A stretch of 64,000 bases of DNA from Sycobia sp. Sy_11. Taxonomy: Eukaryota; Arthropoda; Insecta; Hymenoptera; Epichrysomallidae. A program made the translations under genes and the position numbers. Below the pieces are notes generated by a model that made no database searches, had not been told where the DNA came from, and saw only the letters and a list, made by a program, of their open reading frames with translations. The stretch lies in assembly GCA_018907035.1 (NCBI GenBank), contig JACCIC010000094.1, positions 2,028,797-2,092,796 of the forward strand. Direction: 5' to 3'. Shown here piece by piece: positions 1 through 13,049 of the stretch; within the stretch, counting starts at the first letter, position 1; every line of letters starts with the position of its first letter.

Positions 1-420
1 TGGATGGGATTTCAGGAAAGGACGATCGTGCACGAATAAAGCTGATCTCACACTTCAAGCTGATCTAGCTTGAGCCAACCAGCAATAGATAATGGCAATT
101 TGCCTTGATGTTAGTAGTGTCTTCGATAATGTCAATAGTGATATCCTACTACAAAAATTAGCCGACATTGGATGTTTCAATTCTCTCATCAATTTTATAA
201 AATTTATCACTCACAAGAAACTTATTTATACAAGTTTATTAAAAGATAATTATAGAGTAAATTATAAGGGAGTGTTTTAGGGAGGAGTTTGAAGCCCACT
301 CCTTTATATTAATTACATTAAGAATATCGCTGGAGACATAACGAAAAGCATCACAATATCATAATTCGCGGACGATATCTGCTTGCATACTAAAATCTCT
401 CCAATAATTAAATCTAAAAA
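1..420 (+). mobile_element. Degraded non-LTR retrotransposon reverse transcriptase fragment
   Basis: Conceptual translation of the + strand gives successive landmarks of a LINE reverse transcriptase: GFQERTIVHE near the left edge (like the GFRKGRS motif of RT block 2), then CLDVSSVFDNV at about 98-130 (the first catalytic Asp block, normally LDxxxAFDxV), and SPLLYINYI followed by FADDICLHTK at about 297-392 (the PxxLLxNYI and FADD catalytic blocks). Stops interrupt it (for example directly after YKGVF at 278-280, before SPLLY, and before FADD), so it is dead. The 5' part lies outside the window. The blocks fit a Jockey/R1-type element, but the clade is an inference. Confidence 0.75.
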
Positions 421-2095
421 GAATCTTAAAAAAGCTGTATCCATAGTAAAAAAATACTAAATTTTTATTTGAATTTAGCTCAGGTTATCACAATATTTAT
501 TCATTTAAATAATAAAAAGATACTTCTTGTTCAAACCGAAATTGGAGATGGTAACTGTACTACAAAATCAAGTGAAAACATTTCTGGATATAACCTTTGA
601 TTATAAGTTCTCCATTTTAGCCTCAACGATATAAATAACTTTGATAAATACCAAAAAGTCTACGAAATATGAATATTAATAATATAAATAAATATATATA
701 TATATGATATAATAATTATAAAATTAATAAATATTTGTATCGGTCTTACAATATTTATAATATAATATATTAACTAAAATAATGACAGTCAGACTGTCAG
801 AAATAAAACTGATTTACTAAAAATAAATTAGATTAAAAATATATATAGAATACTCAAAATATACAAAATCTTGAGCTTATACAGGAAAAAAGTTAATATT
901 CATATTATTTTTTTAATTCTTAATATTTAATACACATAGTGATTTTTACAGTTTCTTATAGTTTATTATAAATAATTTATATAAAAATATGAAATACATT
1001 TATTTCAATACTTATTAAATTAAGATATATCAAACCAGTATAATATATATAAAGTAATTAAATTTTTTTATAGTTGAAAACGTTGTAAAAGTACATAAAG
1101 CTTTAATATATTTAAAATTTCCAAGGAAAACAATATTATTCAAAGAAATTTCAAAAATTAAAAGTAAATTGAAATAAATATAGCTGTTTTTAAAAATGTT
1201 GGTTTTGCTATCAATATAGGTAATTTTGATTTACTATGAAATTAATTATTAATAAAACTAACGTCTGTTTTAAAAGTGTAATTTTTTATGCTTTAGTTAT
1301 TTCTATTATTTACGAAAATAAAAGACTTTTTTTACCTTTCAAACAAATTCGTAATTTCATTGAATTTATTAAAGAAATAAATAGATTTATATTACAATTT
1401 TGTATAAATTTAGTACATATTTTTGAAAATAATTACATTTTATATTTATTCAGATATGGATGATCCAGAAAGAAAACTTCCAAAAAGATCGAAAAGAGAA
1501 TTATATTTCATATCTCTTTATATTGTGTAATTTTAACAATAGACGATATTCAAATTTTTATTAAAAAACCTCTAGACGACATTTTCATACCGAACTAAAA
1601 TGATAAATCATCTTCTTCAAAAGACTTTCGAATCGATGTACAAACACAGAAATGTATTTTTGCTGTTTAACCTAAAAACCGAAAAATGACGTTATTGGAA
1701 TTTTCACATTCTTGACTTCATTATTCTAAAATCAATTTTTGATTAAACGTTAGAAAAAAATGAGTTTGAAAATGCGACTTTTCTATGACCCATATATATA
1801 TATATATACACGTTTGGTTTAATTAATATAGACGTTTGGTAAAATTAACAAGAACGAAGACAATTGAGAAGTTGTAAAATTAAATATAAAAATGAAAAAA
1901 AAATTCTTTTCTGGAAAAAAGACTGTGATAAATATTCTAATTGTTGCAAAACTGATGCTTGCTGACTAAAAAGCATTAATAATTCCATAATCCTGCAAAT
2001 CGCTGACCTATGCCAGTATATGCAATTGTAAATTGTTTCATATAAAAGCGCCACCGACAAAATCCATCAAATACATCAGAGAGAAAGTAAATTTT
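421..2095. other. AT-rich intergenic stretch, no gene seen
   Basis: Very AT-rich sequence with short AT tracts (for example 1,793-1,808). The open frames here are rich in F, I, K, N and Y, as expected from AT-rich non-coding DNA, and none shows a recognisable motif or a consistent exon structure. Confidence 0.6.
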
Positions 2096-2495
2096 CATGA
2101 AGTTTTCGAACGCACGAAACGCAGCCCGCTGTCCCCGCGCAACGGCGCAAGTAGTAGCAACTAGCAAGTAGCGCTTTCGCGCGCGGTACCAGGCGGTACA
2201 CGCGGACGCGACGCGCGCATCTCATCTCTCCGTCCTTCTTCCTCCCCACCGCGCGCGCTCGCGGCTGCGCGACACGGCGGCGGCGGCGCGCCAAGCCGCC
2301 AACAACGCCACGGGAGAAAAGAAACGCGCGCGCTCGCCATTATTATATACACGCATTCTCTCCTCCAACTGCCTCGGCGTCAGCTTCAACAGTCAACTCG
2401 CTCAGCCATTCTGTCCAGTGAAAGCGTCTCCGACTCTTCTTCGGTGGAGTTGAATCTCATAATTAACGAAGACGGGAAGTCCGAATAAATCGAGG
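2096..2495 (+). promoter_or_regulatory. CpG-rich promoter and 5' UTR region of the MIS12 gene
   Basis: Base composition changes abruptly from AT-rich to GC- and CpG-rich DNA immediately upstream of the MIS12 start codon (many CGCG and GCGC words at 2,160-2,335). A TATTATATA stretch at about 2,339-2,348 lies in this island and could place transcription start just downstream. The island position and the direction of the following gene are the only evidence; there is no transcript support. Confidence 0.5.
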
Positions 2496-3769
2496 ATGCT
2501 GGCGACGACAAAGAGGGCGGACGGCGAGCTGGAAAAGCGAAAAGAGGAAGAGTACGAGATGCAGCTGTTCGGTTTCCATTCCAGGACTGTTTTTGCATCG
2601 AGTAAGAGCATATCTCCACCGTCGTCCAACGTTTTTTTTTCTCTTATTTCTGCGAAGCTTAGAGCGACGCTCCCTGAACAATCAAGATTTTCTCCTACTA
2701 TCGTAATCCTTTATTATCAATTTCCTATTGTAAGTTGATATTACTATCATTATCCTCAAATATTTCTCGCTTTGGCATTCGATAAATTCCGTTAGTTTTC
2801 ACTCGTTGTTTCTCCTTTGTTTGAAATTATCATACCTTGTCATTTATCGTTATATTGCATTGTTAAAGTTCATGGTCCCATTTTGTTTTTATTTTGCTAT
2901 TATTTTATCTTTTTTATCCATCAAGCATTATCTTTGTTTTTGGAGGGTTTCGGGCGTTGAGCGAGTGTGCTCTGGTTTCATGTAGAATTATGAAAAATCA
3001 TGACTAGAGTTTACACTCGTCCATCGCCCGTGACATTTTCTACGCGGAACTACAAAGTACAGAGAGGACATCAACACCAAACCATAGACATATATACGGG
3101 AGCCCAATTGAATTGTTTATTTATACATTTATTTTGTACGATATTTTATGTTTTATGATTTATTATTTTATAAATGCTAGCCTTAACATTATTCATATAC
3201 ATACCTTTGTTCCTTGATTTTTGCAATCCAATTTATCTTGGGGTCATTATTTGTAATGTGTATTAAGACTTAAAAGCTGATTGCAAAAATTAATTAATTT
3301 GCTTTTTTGTATGGTTTTTAATGTGATATACATGTTTAATTCTGTATCATTTAAAAATTCGAATAAATGATTCAATAATATTTTATTAATATTAGTTCTT
3401 TTCTTATTACCAGTTCTATTTTGAAATTTAACTTCAATAATCTTAATACCTTTTTAATTAATTTAATATATGTACTATCAAGAATATTTTAACAAAATAG
3501 TATTTAATTATTAAAAAATATATACAAACAATATAATATTAAAATACTTATTACAAAAGAAATAAGTTTAGCATTCTTGCATTATAGATGAAGTATTTAA
3601 TATAAGAAACCAATACATTAACATTACTTAATTTTGTAAAATTTCATTATGAATAATTATAGTTCTGTTTAATTTTATTAAGTCTGTTCAAATATATTAG
3701 ATTTATAAGTATTGTATTCTTATCTTCGATTTAATTGAAATGGTATAAGAAAAATAAAGAATATTATGC

Positions 3770-3825
<56 letters not shown>

Positions 3826-5084
3826 ATATATATTAATAATAAATGAGAATACTAATTTGAAATTTATTATTTCTGTAGTAAACCAGTTGATAACAGAAAG
3901 TGTGGATTCTCAATGTCAAAAAATTTATAATTCTATTCAAACAAAGTATAATCCAAATGTTGAGGGAATGGAAACATTAAAAAATAATATCAAACTGTTA
4001 AAGAAAACATATAGACATAATATGAGGTTAAACTTGGTAACTATAGAGGTATTTTTAACAATCCTTTAACACTTCTATTACATTTTCAATCGTTTAATTT
4101 AATTTTTAAATAAAAATATAAAAATTCCTTTAGAATATAGTTAATAAATTTATTCATGTACCATGTAACATATTGTTGGAAGAAGATAAATGTCAAATAA
4201 ATCAATATAGTGATGAGGAGTTTCTTGACATGCAAAAAAAGTTAGAAAATCTTCAAGAGGAAGCAAAAAGGGTAAATAATTAGAATTAATATCAAAGTCT
4301 AGTTTTTTTATGTTGACATTTTTGAACATATAAATTACATATTTTTACTTTAAATTATTCAACAAAATTAAATTTTTCTTATAAAATTGTACTTCCATAA
4401 TTATAATTTTAATTAATTAAAATTAAAAAAAATTTAAATGATTTTGATAAGTTCTTACGTTAGATTAAAATTATAATTTTATTTTACCGTTAATTAATAT
4501 TTATTAATATGTATATTAATATTATTTAATAACTAAAATTAAAATAAATGTTTATGTTTAGAGAATCAATAATACTAGTGAAGACTAATTATTAGGGGTT
4601 TTAAATAACAGATATTAAACTGTTTGTTTATGTTAGAGTAATTATAATAAACCTTTATTCAAGAATCAATATTATCATTTAATCAAGGTTAAAGTAAATA
4701 GAATGTGTTGCTTCTTAATCTTAAGACTCCAAGAAATTTAAAGTTCATGAATTTTATTATTTTTAGTAATTCTTATAAAAAAATTATTAAAATACTGTAA
4801 CTTGCTTATGTTTATTATAGGTAACAATTTTTAATGCAGCATTGAAAGAAGAATTGGAAACTTTAGAAAACATAAAAGAATCCAAAGATTTAGCCAAAAA
4901 CTTATGTGGAATAATTCATAAGGGATTCTCTACAAAAAAATTTAGTGGTAAAGCAGTGCATGCAATAGAAAAGCACAAAAGTTTAATGGATGCATTAAAT
5001 ACTTGTAATCCACAAACACCAAAAGATATTTACAATCCCAGAATAGAAGATAGTGATATAGATCCAATTTTTTTAGATACCTAA
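2496..5084 (+). CDS. MIS12: MIS12 kinetochore complex component homologue (4 exons)
   Basis: Exons: 2,496-2,601, 3,879-4,048, 4,134-4,271 and 4,821-5,084 (stop included); 678 nt, 225 aa. All introns are GT..AG and the phases agree (1, 0, 0). MIS12 is a coiled-coil subunit of the MIS12 complex of the KMN network, which joins the inner centromere to the microtubule-binding NDC80 complex. Family hallmarks are visible: YEMQLFGFHSRT at about residues 20-31 (human YEAQFFGFTPQT) and VPCNILLEEDKC at about 101-112 followed by YSDEEF (human IPSNILLPEDKC then YSEEDF). A heptad-rich helix follows (QKKLENLQEEAKR). Human MIS12 is 205 aa, so the length fits. The ATG has A at -3. An AATAAA lies at 5,224-5,229. 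The C-terminal about 50 residues are divergent. Confidence in the family is high; the exon 1 end rests on the splice consensus and on continuity with the family. Confidence 0.9.
3772..3821. repeat. (AT)n microsatellite in MIS12 intron 1
   Basis: Uninterrupted TA dinucleotide run of about 50 bp, ending roughly 57 bases before the exon 2 acceptor. Confidence 0.95.
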
Positions 5085-5859
5085 TATTTTTTGTATCAAT
5101 TTATCTAATATTTTTAAAATTGACTGCCTTATTAATATAATGTATTTAAATATTTTATTTTATGTTAAGTTTATATTCTTATAAGCATATGAGAAAAGTA
5201 TGGTATTTTTGTACTTTTTTTAAAATAAAAATAGATAATAATATTGAAGCACGTAGTACAAATTCATTTCTGTATAGATTTCTGTTATATTTATCAATAA
5301 ATATTATAGTTTAAACTGCAGTACCAAGAAATTAAAAATCAGTAAATTCTTAAATATTTTTATACAATTATGAGTTTGTTTAAGTTTTTGTTATAGTATA
5401 AATGACAAAATTATAAAATAATCCAAAGTGTACATCTGTAATTTAAAAGAAGGGTGTGTTTTCAATACTGACAACCTAATAAAAATAAGTAAAATTGTTT
5501 ATAAAATTTATATGATTAGATGTATACTCGTTAAATACAAAATACCAGAAAATTTGAGATAAACATTTATTATTAAAACTGTGATGATATTTATAAAGAA
5601 TACACAAATATCATATTGAATTGAATTTTAAATATTTAAAATAATTTCAGTAAAAGTTTAAAATTGTATTAAAATGCATATGTATTGTATATTTTTGTTG
5701 TAAAATTTATATTTTTTTTAAAGAAATTGGATGAAAGATTATGAGTCCAGATCTGACTTAGGAAATTATCAATAGTATACAAAAACATTTTACAATATGT
5801 TTTTAAATTATCGATAATACCAGATAATATAGAGCAATGTACGCCATCAGAAAAATTCT
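5085..5859. other. MIS12 3' UTR and AT-rich spacer
   Basis: Contains the AATAAA at 5,224-5,229 and further AT-rich sequence. Short open frames on both strands show no motif. Confidence 0.6.
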
Positions 5860-5860
5860 C

Positions 5861-6466
5861 TATACAGGGTGTGCTAAATATAATTATGCGCACTACTGGA
5901 TAGCTAATAAGCCGATGTCGTATTACAAAGATCGTATAAACAATTTGAATAGTTGCAAATCATTTTTGTGCTACGCAGCAAATGAGCAGACGCTAATTCG
6001 GCCTTCGAGCAAAGAGCATGTGCATTGGAAAAGTCGGATGGAGAATTTGACAATAATCTAAAGAATTCAAGAGGGGCTTATAGATTACACCATATTACAT
6101 TAAAAAAGGTTTAGTTTTTATTTGAAACTGTGACGCATAGACGACAACGTGCGTACGATTTTTTATGCTTATTATAAATATCGAGAAATTCATTCTGACC
6201 TAACTATATCTATATTTATAAACAACTATTCTGGTCTATATTACGATCAGTCACCCTCCGTTTCATCAAATCCCACGTCCCTCAACTGAAAGCTGAATTA
6301 ACGTTTGCTGATTGACTGGTAGACATTAGCACGTATTAGCGAAAAAACTATTTGCAACTTTTAAAAATGTACAATCTTTTTATACGATTTCTCCTGGTTA
6401 TTACCGATTCGGTAAAAATCTAGCTGTGTGTAAACAATCATATATATTTGGGAAATCCTGTATATA
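5861..6466. mobile_element. MITE-like repeat with terminal inverted repeats
   Basis: The left end at 5,861-5,881 starts TATACAGG and ends AAATAT. The reverse complement of 6,445-6,465 also starts TATACAGG and ends AAATAT; 17 of 21 positions agree. The interior at about 5,968-6,345 resembles 27,885-28,225: both have a TATTTATAAACAACTAT word, then a run ending GAGCTGAATA/AAGCTGAATTAACG, and finally AAAAACTATTT. No transposase frame is present, so it is non-autonomous. The superfamily is not established. Confidence 0.6.
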
Positions 6467-7950
6467 AACCAAAGATATACCTGTATGTACATACCAACCA
6501 TTGTTACCAACCATACCATGCGCGGCAGAGCGGCAAACACACACAGATCCAAAGAAATCCACCGTGATTCACACCTGTTCAGCAGTTATGCCAGCATGAT
6601 ACCGGGTTATACCTGGTTATACATACCATCAGCAGATTATATATAGCATAGATTATACCAGATTATACCATCATCGCGTGACCATAGGAATGGGCCGATG
6701 ATAGGCCGATGGGTGGCCGATGGAAATTCGCAAGTACGGCAAGACCCCACTCCATCTCGCATATGATATGCGCTTTTGAATTTTATGACTATCATTGCCA
6801 CTTCACTATACCGCATTCGCCAAAAACCGCGATGAAATTATGCTTCCTATTATTTTTCATTTTACTGGGCAAAAATGTATAAAACGAGATAAAATATCTA
6901 TTCTAATTTAGTATTTAAAATGTAGAATTTTTATTTCAAACACTTATAATCACTCAAAACTGATTTTCGATGATTATTGTTCTTAACTTAGTAAATTTTC
7001 GTTTTAATACGATACACTTGATTATAACTAATTAATGGCCCAAAATGAATTTTTATAATTTTTTTCAATAGTTTTACTGGTTTCTCATTTTTCAATATTT
7101 GTCCTAAAATAATCATATTCACATATTAGTTTTTTATTGTATATATTTGATCAGAATACCCTGGTAATATTGGGCAATACCTATGTAAATTGAAATCGCA
7201 TTGCAGAATATGATAATCTTTCAGCATAATTATTGCAGCGTGTATGATTGGACCTTCGATTATGTGACTAATTATAAATTAAGTATAATTTAATATAATA
7301 TAATTGGTAGAATCAGGTTTAAATAAGTAATTTTTATATAAATAGAAATAGTATATATATATATAGAAATATTATATATATATAGAAATATTATATATAT
7401 AAACAGTACTATCAAATTTAGTCGAAGGAACCTTGAATCTAATTAAATGATATTTACGTATTAACTATTAAGGTATAATTTTACATAATTTTTATCTAAT
7501 TATTGCTGTTTATTCTATTGTAATAGCTTTATGTGCTGCTGTATGTTGTTAACAGGGTCATCTTTGTCAAAGCATGATCGAGGAGATTATAAAATTTTAT
7601 AAAATATTTAGATCAATTATCCCGAGACATTTTCATTGGTAAATTATTTTAAAAAAATTATCTTGAAATAATTCTTAAATTAAATGATTTGAACAATTAC
7701 TTAAAAAGGATTTTAGTTAATAAGTTTATTAAATACAATCTAAATACTTTACGTAATTATTTATGGGGAAACGTTTACGATTAAGTATGTGAAATTTTAG
7801 GAGACTTAATCGAACCTATCGGAGTTCGGAAGATCGTATATATAATGTGTTTTATGTATAATCGGTTGATCGGTTACGCGGTAGTAATTGCATATATATG
7901 ATGTATATATCTATATCCAGATCGGAAGATTTTGATGGTATAGATGTTCA
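6467..7950. other. Intergenic stretch with short internal repeats
   Basis: Between about 6,598 and 6,672 there are repeated GGTTATACC and GATTATACCA words. At 7,350-7,402 an imperfect TATATATAGAAATATTA repeat occurs about three times. No coding signal was seen. Confidence 0.5.
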
Positions 7951-7969
7951 TATATAAATATGAGTAGTA

Positions 7970-8120
7970 GAGTAGTAGTGTACCGCGCAGCGCCGCGCTG
8001 GCGCGTTTTACCGCCCGTCTTTAAAAAGATAAACACAAACTTATTAGGCGGCGATTCTGCGAATTGAAATACGAATTGCATGCTGGGAAACCGAATTCAG
8101 TATTCTATGGATATCTATCA
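7970..8120 (+). promoter_or_regulatory. Possible promoter/non-coding first exon of the RBM46-like gene
   Basis: A small CpG-rich patch (CGCGCAGCGCCGCGC near 7,983-7,998) stands in AT-rich DNA about 650-780 bp upstream of the RBM46-like ATG. A TTTTAAG acceptor-like site lies just before that ATG (about 8,730), which would allow a spliced 5' UTR. This is inference from composition and position. Confidence 0.35.
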
Positions 8121-8747
8121 ACGAGCAAATTTCTTTAAGCGCAAAATTGTATGTAATACTTTTAAAAAATATAAAATATGTTTTTGTTAAATGTAAATAC
8201 GTATATTTAATTTTTATTTAATACGAACAATTTTCTAATTTTTATAGATAAATTTCTAGGAATCACTTTTTACTGCATAAGTGCGTATGCTGTAGTAATT
8301 TTTTATGAGAATTTTAAATTCTTAAATTCACCTGCTGTACAATATACTTACGAAGAAATTAGAATACTTATCCCAAGGTTAGTAATTATTTAATATTTCT
8401 GTTTAATAAAATTTATGAGTAGCCATAGTAGAGTATACATTTCAAACAAAAATAAATTTAATTTAAAAAATCGGTTGCAAAGCTTATTCTGGTAATTAAT
8501 GCGTTAAATCAAAATTCTTTATATAATTTGTTAAGATATTTGGAATATGAATGTAAAATATATAGAAATTATAAATAATTTTTATTAAAATATTATTCTA
8601 AGTGACATCATGAAAATTAATTTTTCTAATAATTTCTGGCTAATAAAATAAAATTAGAATTTTTCTTTTAAATAAAATATTTTATTATATTTTTATATTT
8701 CCAATTTTTATGTAAAAAGTAATTTATATTTTAAGAATCATTTCAAA

Positions 8748-11003
8748 ATGAACACAAATCGACGAGGAAGTGCTTCAACAATAGGAAGTAGTACATCGGA
8801 TAGCTATTCTGTAGCTTCATCAGACTATCATGTAACAGCTCGCTTATTAGACTTAATGCAAAAAACTGACTATGATCTTGTTCAAGAAAATGGCCAACGT
8901 AGACTTTCAGCACCAGAGCTAACACAAGAACATAGGGAACGCATTAAGGGTGCTGAAATTTTTCTTGGAAGATTACCAAGAGACTGTTATGAAGACGAAT
9001 TGATGCCATTATTAGAAAAAGCTGGTAGATTATTAGAACTTAGATTAATGCTGGATTTCTCTGGAACTACTAGAGGCTATGCGTTTGCTTTATATTCAGA
9101 TGCAAAAACTGCCCGGAAAGCATGCATGGTACGAATATTTAGTTTTTCAAATTTTTAATTTTTAATGGATATATTGGTATTTAAATTGCTTAGAACTATT
9201 ATTAAATTTATAATACTGTATTTTATAGATACTAGATGGCTATGAAATTAGACCTGGACATCCAATAGGTGCTGTTAAATCAGTGGACAATTGCCGTTTG
9301 TTTTTTGGAGGTGTACCAAAAAGCAAAACAAAAGAAGAGTTTATGGAAGAATTAAGTAAATTAATGGAGGGTATAGTAGATATTTACTTATATCCGAATG
9401 CCCAGGATCGATCACTTAATCGAGGTGGATATTTAATTTATGTGTATTTATTTATATGTGTAGGATCAATGTTTGAATTCACAAATTTGTTTTATATATT
9501 TAGGTAATTCATAGCATGTTATGCATATGGTTAAGATGTTGACTTGATAAGTGTACAATTCTTATTGTATTTTCCTATTTATATGAAAATATTTACCTAT
9601 ACCTAGATTGAGAGAAAGTGAAAAAAATTAAATAATGGCATTATTACCATTTTTCATGATAAAAAGTAAATAAAGAATTTTTCTAGGTTTTATATTTGTA
9701 GAATTTAAGGATCATAGATCTGCAGCCATGGCCCGAAGAAAACTTATTCCTGGAAGAGTTCTTTTATGGGATCATGAAGTTGCAGTTGATTGGGCTGATC
9801 CAGAGCCTGGAGAGCCCGTCGATGAAGAAATTATGGAAAATGTAAGATATAGAATTATATTAAAAAAGTTAAATAAATGTAAATTTGATTCAATTTTTAA
9901 TTCAATTTTTTTCAATAAATATAGGTTACAGCACTCTTTGTAAGAAATCTTCCTATAGATATTTCTCAACAAAAGATCAGGGATATCTTTCAAAAAACAA
10001 CAAATATTCCTATTTTAAAAATAAAAAAAATTAATCATTTTGCTTTTGTACATTATGAAACACGTGAATTAGCGGAAAAAGCTATGCAAATTATGACAAG
10101 TAAGTTTATATTTTATAAAATTGAAATTTACTCATAAATTAAACTTATTAAATTATTCATAATATTAGATACTTTTTTTACATGCTAGATGAAAGCAAAT
10201 GCAAAATTTTATTTATACTAGATTTCAATATTAAAGCTTTCAGACATGTTTAATACATAAAATAAATTTAAAAAATTTCATGTTAATTGTAGGACCTGGT
10301 AGTCTAGCTAATGTGGAACAATGGGAAATTCGCTGGGCAAAACCAATAGGTCCAATAAAACAAGCAGAAAGACAACGATGTATTAATGAGGCAATATCGC
10401 AATCTAAAAATCAAAAAGAAACAAAAATTAAGAAAATTGTAAAAAAAAACTTTACAAAGCTTCCAATGCAAGTAGAGACTAAAGAAGACTATCTTCATTT
10501 ACAAAGTGTAGCTATTTTCAGCGATTTTATTTCAGGGATTTTACATGCCAACTGGTCATTTGAATGCTTTCGAAGCAATAATCCAATTGGATTTGTGCAT
10601 AAGGTTGGTATTATTAACTATAAAATTTATAATTTTTATATAATTATTTATAATGTTTCTTTAAAAAATAATTTAAAATATTTTATTTTAGATAACGGTT
10701 TTTGAAGAGCATGGAGTAGTTTTTGAAGATTATGGCAGTGTTCAACCAACAAAAGAACTTTCTCTAAATGCTGCTGTGTCAATACTTTATGCAAAATTAA
10801 AATACTCCTATGATTGTAGTATATACCAACCAAGTAAGTATTCTAGTTAAATGTTTGTCTAATAATAAAGTTTTAGTAATAGTAGTAATATATAATTATT
10901 TGTAGGCATATATTCGCCAATGATTAATAATGTATCTGCTCAAATGATGCATTTAAATATTAATAATAATTATAAAAATCCACAATTTGCTGATGTTTAT
11001 TAA
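8748..11003 (+). CDS. RBM46/A1CF-family RNA-binding protein, three RRMs plus dsRBD (7 coding exons)
   Basis: Exons: 8,748-9,128, 9,229-9,424, 9,687-9,841, 9,925-10,099, 10,293-10,603, 10,692-10,833 and 10,906-11,003; 1,458 nt, 485 aa, every junction GT..AG and in phase. The family (RBM46, RBM47, A1CF, DND1) binds mRNA; vertebrate RBM46 acts in germ cells. A conserved [17 protein letters not shown] block at about 36-52 precedes RRM1 (about 68-150; RNP2 IFLGRL, RNP1 RGYAFALY). RRM2 (about 149-230) contains [11 protein letters not shown] and the block [16 protein letters not shown] then VDWADPE, almost as in human RBM46. RRM3 (about 245-318) contains ALFVRNLPI and [14 protein letters not shown]1-type double-stranded-RNA-binding domain follows at about 370-450. 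AATAAA lies at 11,086-11,091. RBM46 is the nearest vertebrate match by the N-terminal block; whether it is orthologous to a particular named insect gene is not settled here. Confidence 0.9.
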
Positions 11004-13049
11004 GCCTTAGGGGATACTATAAAATTATTTGTAAGAAAACGAATTTTTAATTGTTTACATAAGTTTTTAAGTAATTAATAATTTTAATAAAATATTGTTT
11101 GTTTTTATAAAATTTTATGTAGCGATAATTTTTTACAGTTATTTAAAATAATAATAGTTTAATAGCTAAATTTTTATATGAGTTCTATAAGAAAAATAGA
11201 AGAAAAACTTGCAATGTCGAGACTTTTACATTTGTTTATCTAAAAAAAACTCTTGAATATGTCTTTTAATTGATGGATTTTAGCATTCAAGAATTTTTCG
11301 ATTTTTAAAAAATCGTTACATTTTATTGACTTGATTAAAAAAATTTTTACGTTTAAACAATAAAATTTAATCAGTAAATAAGAAAATCACATTAACTAAG
11401 AAAACAAAGTTTTCAAATAAATCAATTGCTATACTTTCAAGTGATCAAAAATTTTGTTGAATTTAAATTAAAAAAATGCGTTTATTTAAACTTTTATTGC
11501 ATTATATTCAATGTATATATATAGTTCATTGTAAAGTATAAAATTAAAAATATAAAGAACTTGATATAGTTTAATTTTTGAAAATAGTAATTTTCACGTT
11601 ATTATGAATAATAATATTTTTTGACAAAAATATTTAGAAATAGCATGATAAGAGAAATCGGAAAATTATACATATTGATTCAAATATGATATTATGAGAT
11701 TGATTGGTCTCTGCATTGCTAAGTTCTTTTTATTATGTTAATATCATTTAGATTTGCAACAGAAAGATAAATTTTTAATGGTATATTATCTTCATAAATA
11801 AATACATTGCTAGAATTTTTCAAATACTTACCGTTTGAATAAATTTATAAATAATTTTTTTAAATTGTTATCTTCGATATTTAGAAGAAAATTATCTGGT
11901 TTTTACTCTTTAGCCTTTACTCTATTAAGATCATTGCTAAATCTAATAAAAACGTTTTATTATTTAATATTAATTTTATGTTATAATTTGTAATTAATTT
12001 TTCGAAGTTGAAATTCGATTAATACTAATTATTGGCTGCGTTCATATTTTTAAGTTTTGAACAGTCAACCTAATCATTGTTAAAAAATAACTTGTTTAAT
12101 TTTTGTATTTTTTTAATTAATGTTAGAAATAACAATTATTGTAAACAAAGTTGTAATCATATAATAGTTACAAATCAATAAATTATTTATTTATAATTGA
12201 CTTTAAGGTATTTTTTATATGTAAACAACTTGTAATACAGTTTTTTTGCATTTTTCTTGTTTGATATGTTAATTAACTTTCTTTTCAAGCAGCTATTCGA
12301 AGATTACTGTATTTTATTCGACTTTTATTCTTTTATTAAGACTAGTATTCTATACTAGTTTTTTTTTTATTTATTCTAAGTTATTGATTCTCCTAAAAAG
12401 CTAGTATTATAATTGTATAGTCACACTATTAATTATATTTCAGGAATAAAATATTTAAATCAAATAATACATTATAACTTCTTTTTTATTTATTTGTAAA
12501 CAAATGCTTGAGAATCGGCACGATTATTTAAAAACTACTTTATGTAAATTATTAAGCACATTATTTAGTTAATGCAACTGCAAATTAAGAATTATATTTT
12601 TGTCTTCACGATATGTTAACCCCCTTTTGAAATTCAAAAAAGATTTTTTGGCCTTGCACATTTTATATTGATGAGTATTAAAACTATGATTAAAGAGTAA
12701 AGTAAGTGAAATACATATTTTCTTAGAATTCTTCAACTATTTATTAACATAACGGAACACAAAAAATATTCCTTGATAGTTCTATTACAACTGTAAATAA
12801 CATAAATGTCATAAGGTGTATTTTGGACTGAGGCCTGTTTTAAACTATTCTAAAAAGTTTTAATAAAATTTTATTAAACTTTCTTTTGCATATTGTTTAA
12901 AATAGTTTCTATCTTGATAAACATAATATGTATAATGAAAATTAAGTGAATTTGACAATATTTCAGAAAAACTGGGAGAATGGTAATAATACATAATTTA
13001 TCCATTACCATAATTTTTTTATTACCATAAGAAAAAGTTATAAAGTAAA
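11004..13049. other. 3' UTR and AT-rich intergenic DNA
   Basis: After the poly(A) signal at 11,086-11,091 there are about 2 kb of AT-rich DNA without a microsatellite array, transposon motif or convincing exon. Confidence 0.6.

Noticed and set aside
9128..10705. Open frames running past exon ends of the RBM46-like gene (for example to 9,507 and 10,705)
   Set aside because: They read into introns; the GT donors at the family-conserved break points restore the RRM and dsRBD sequence.
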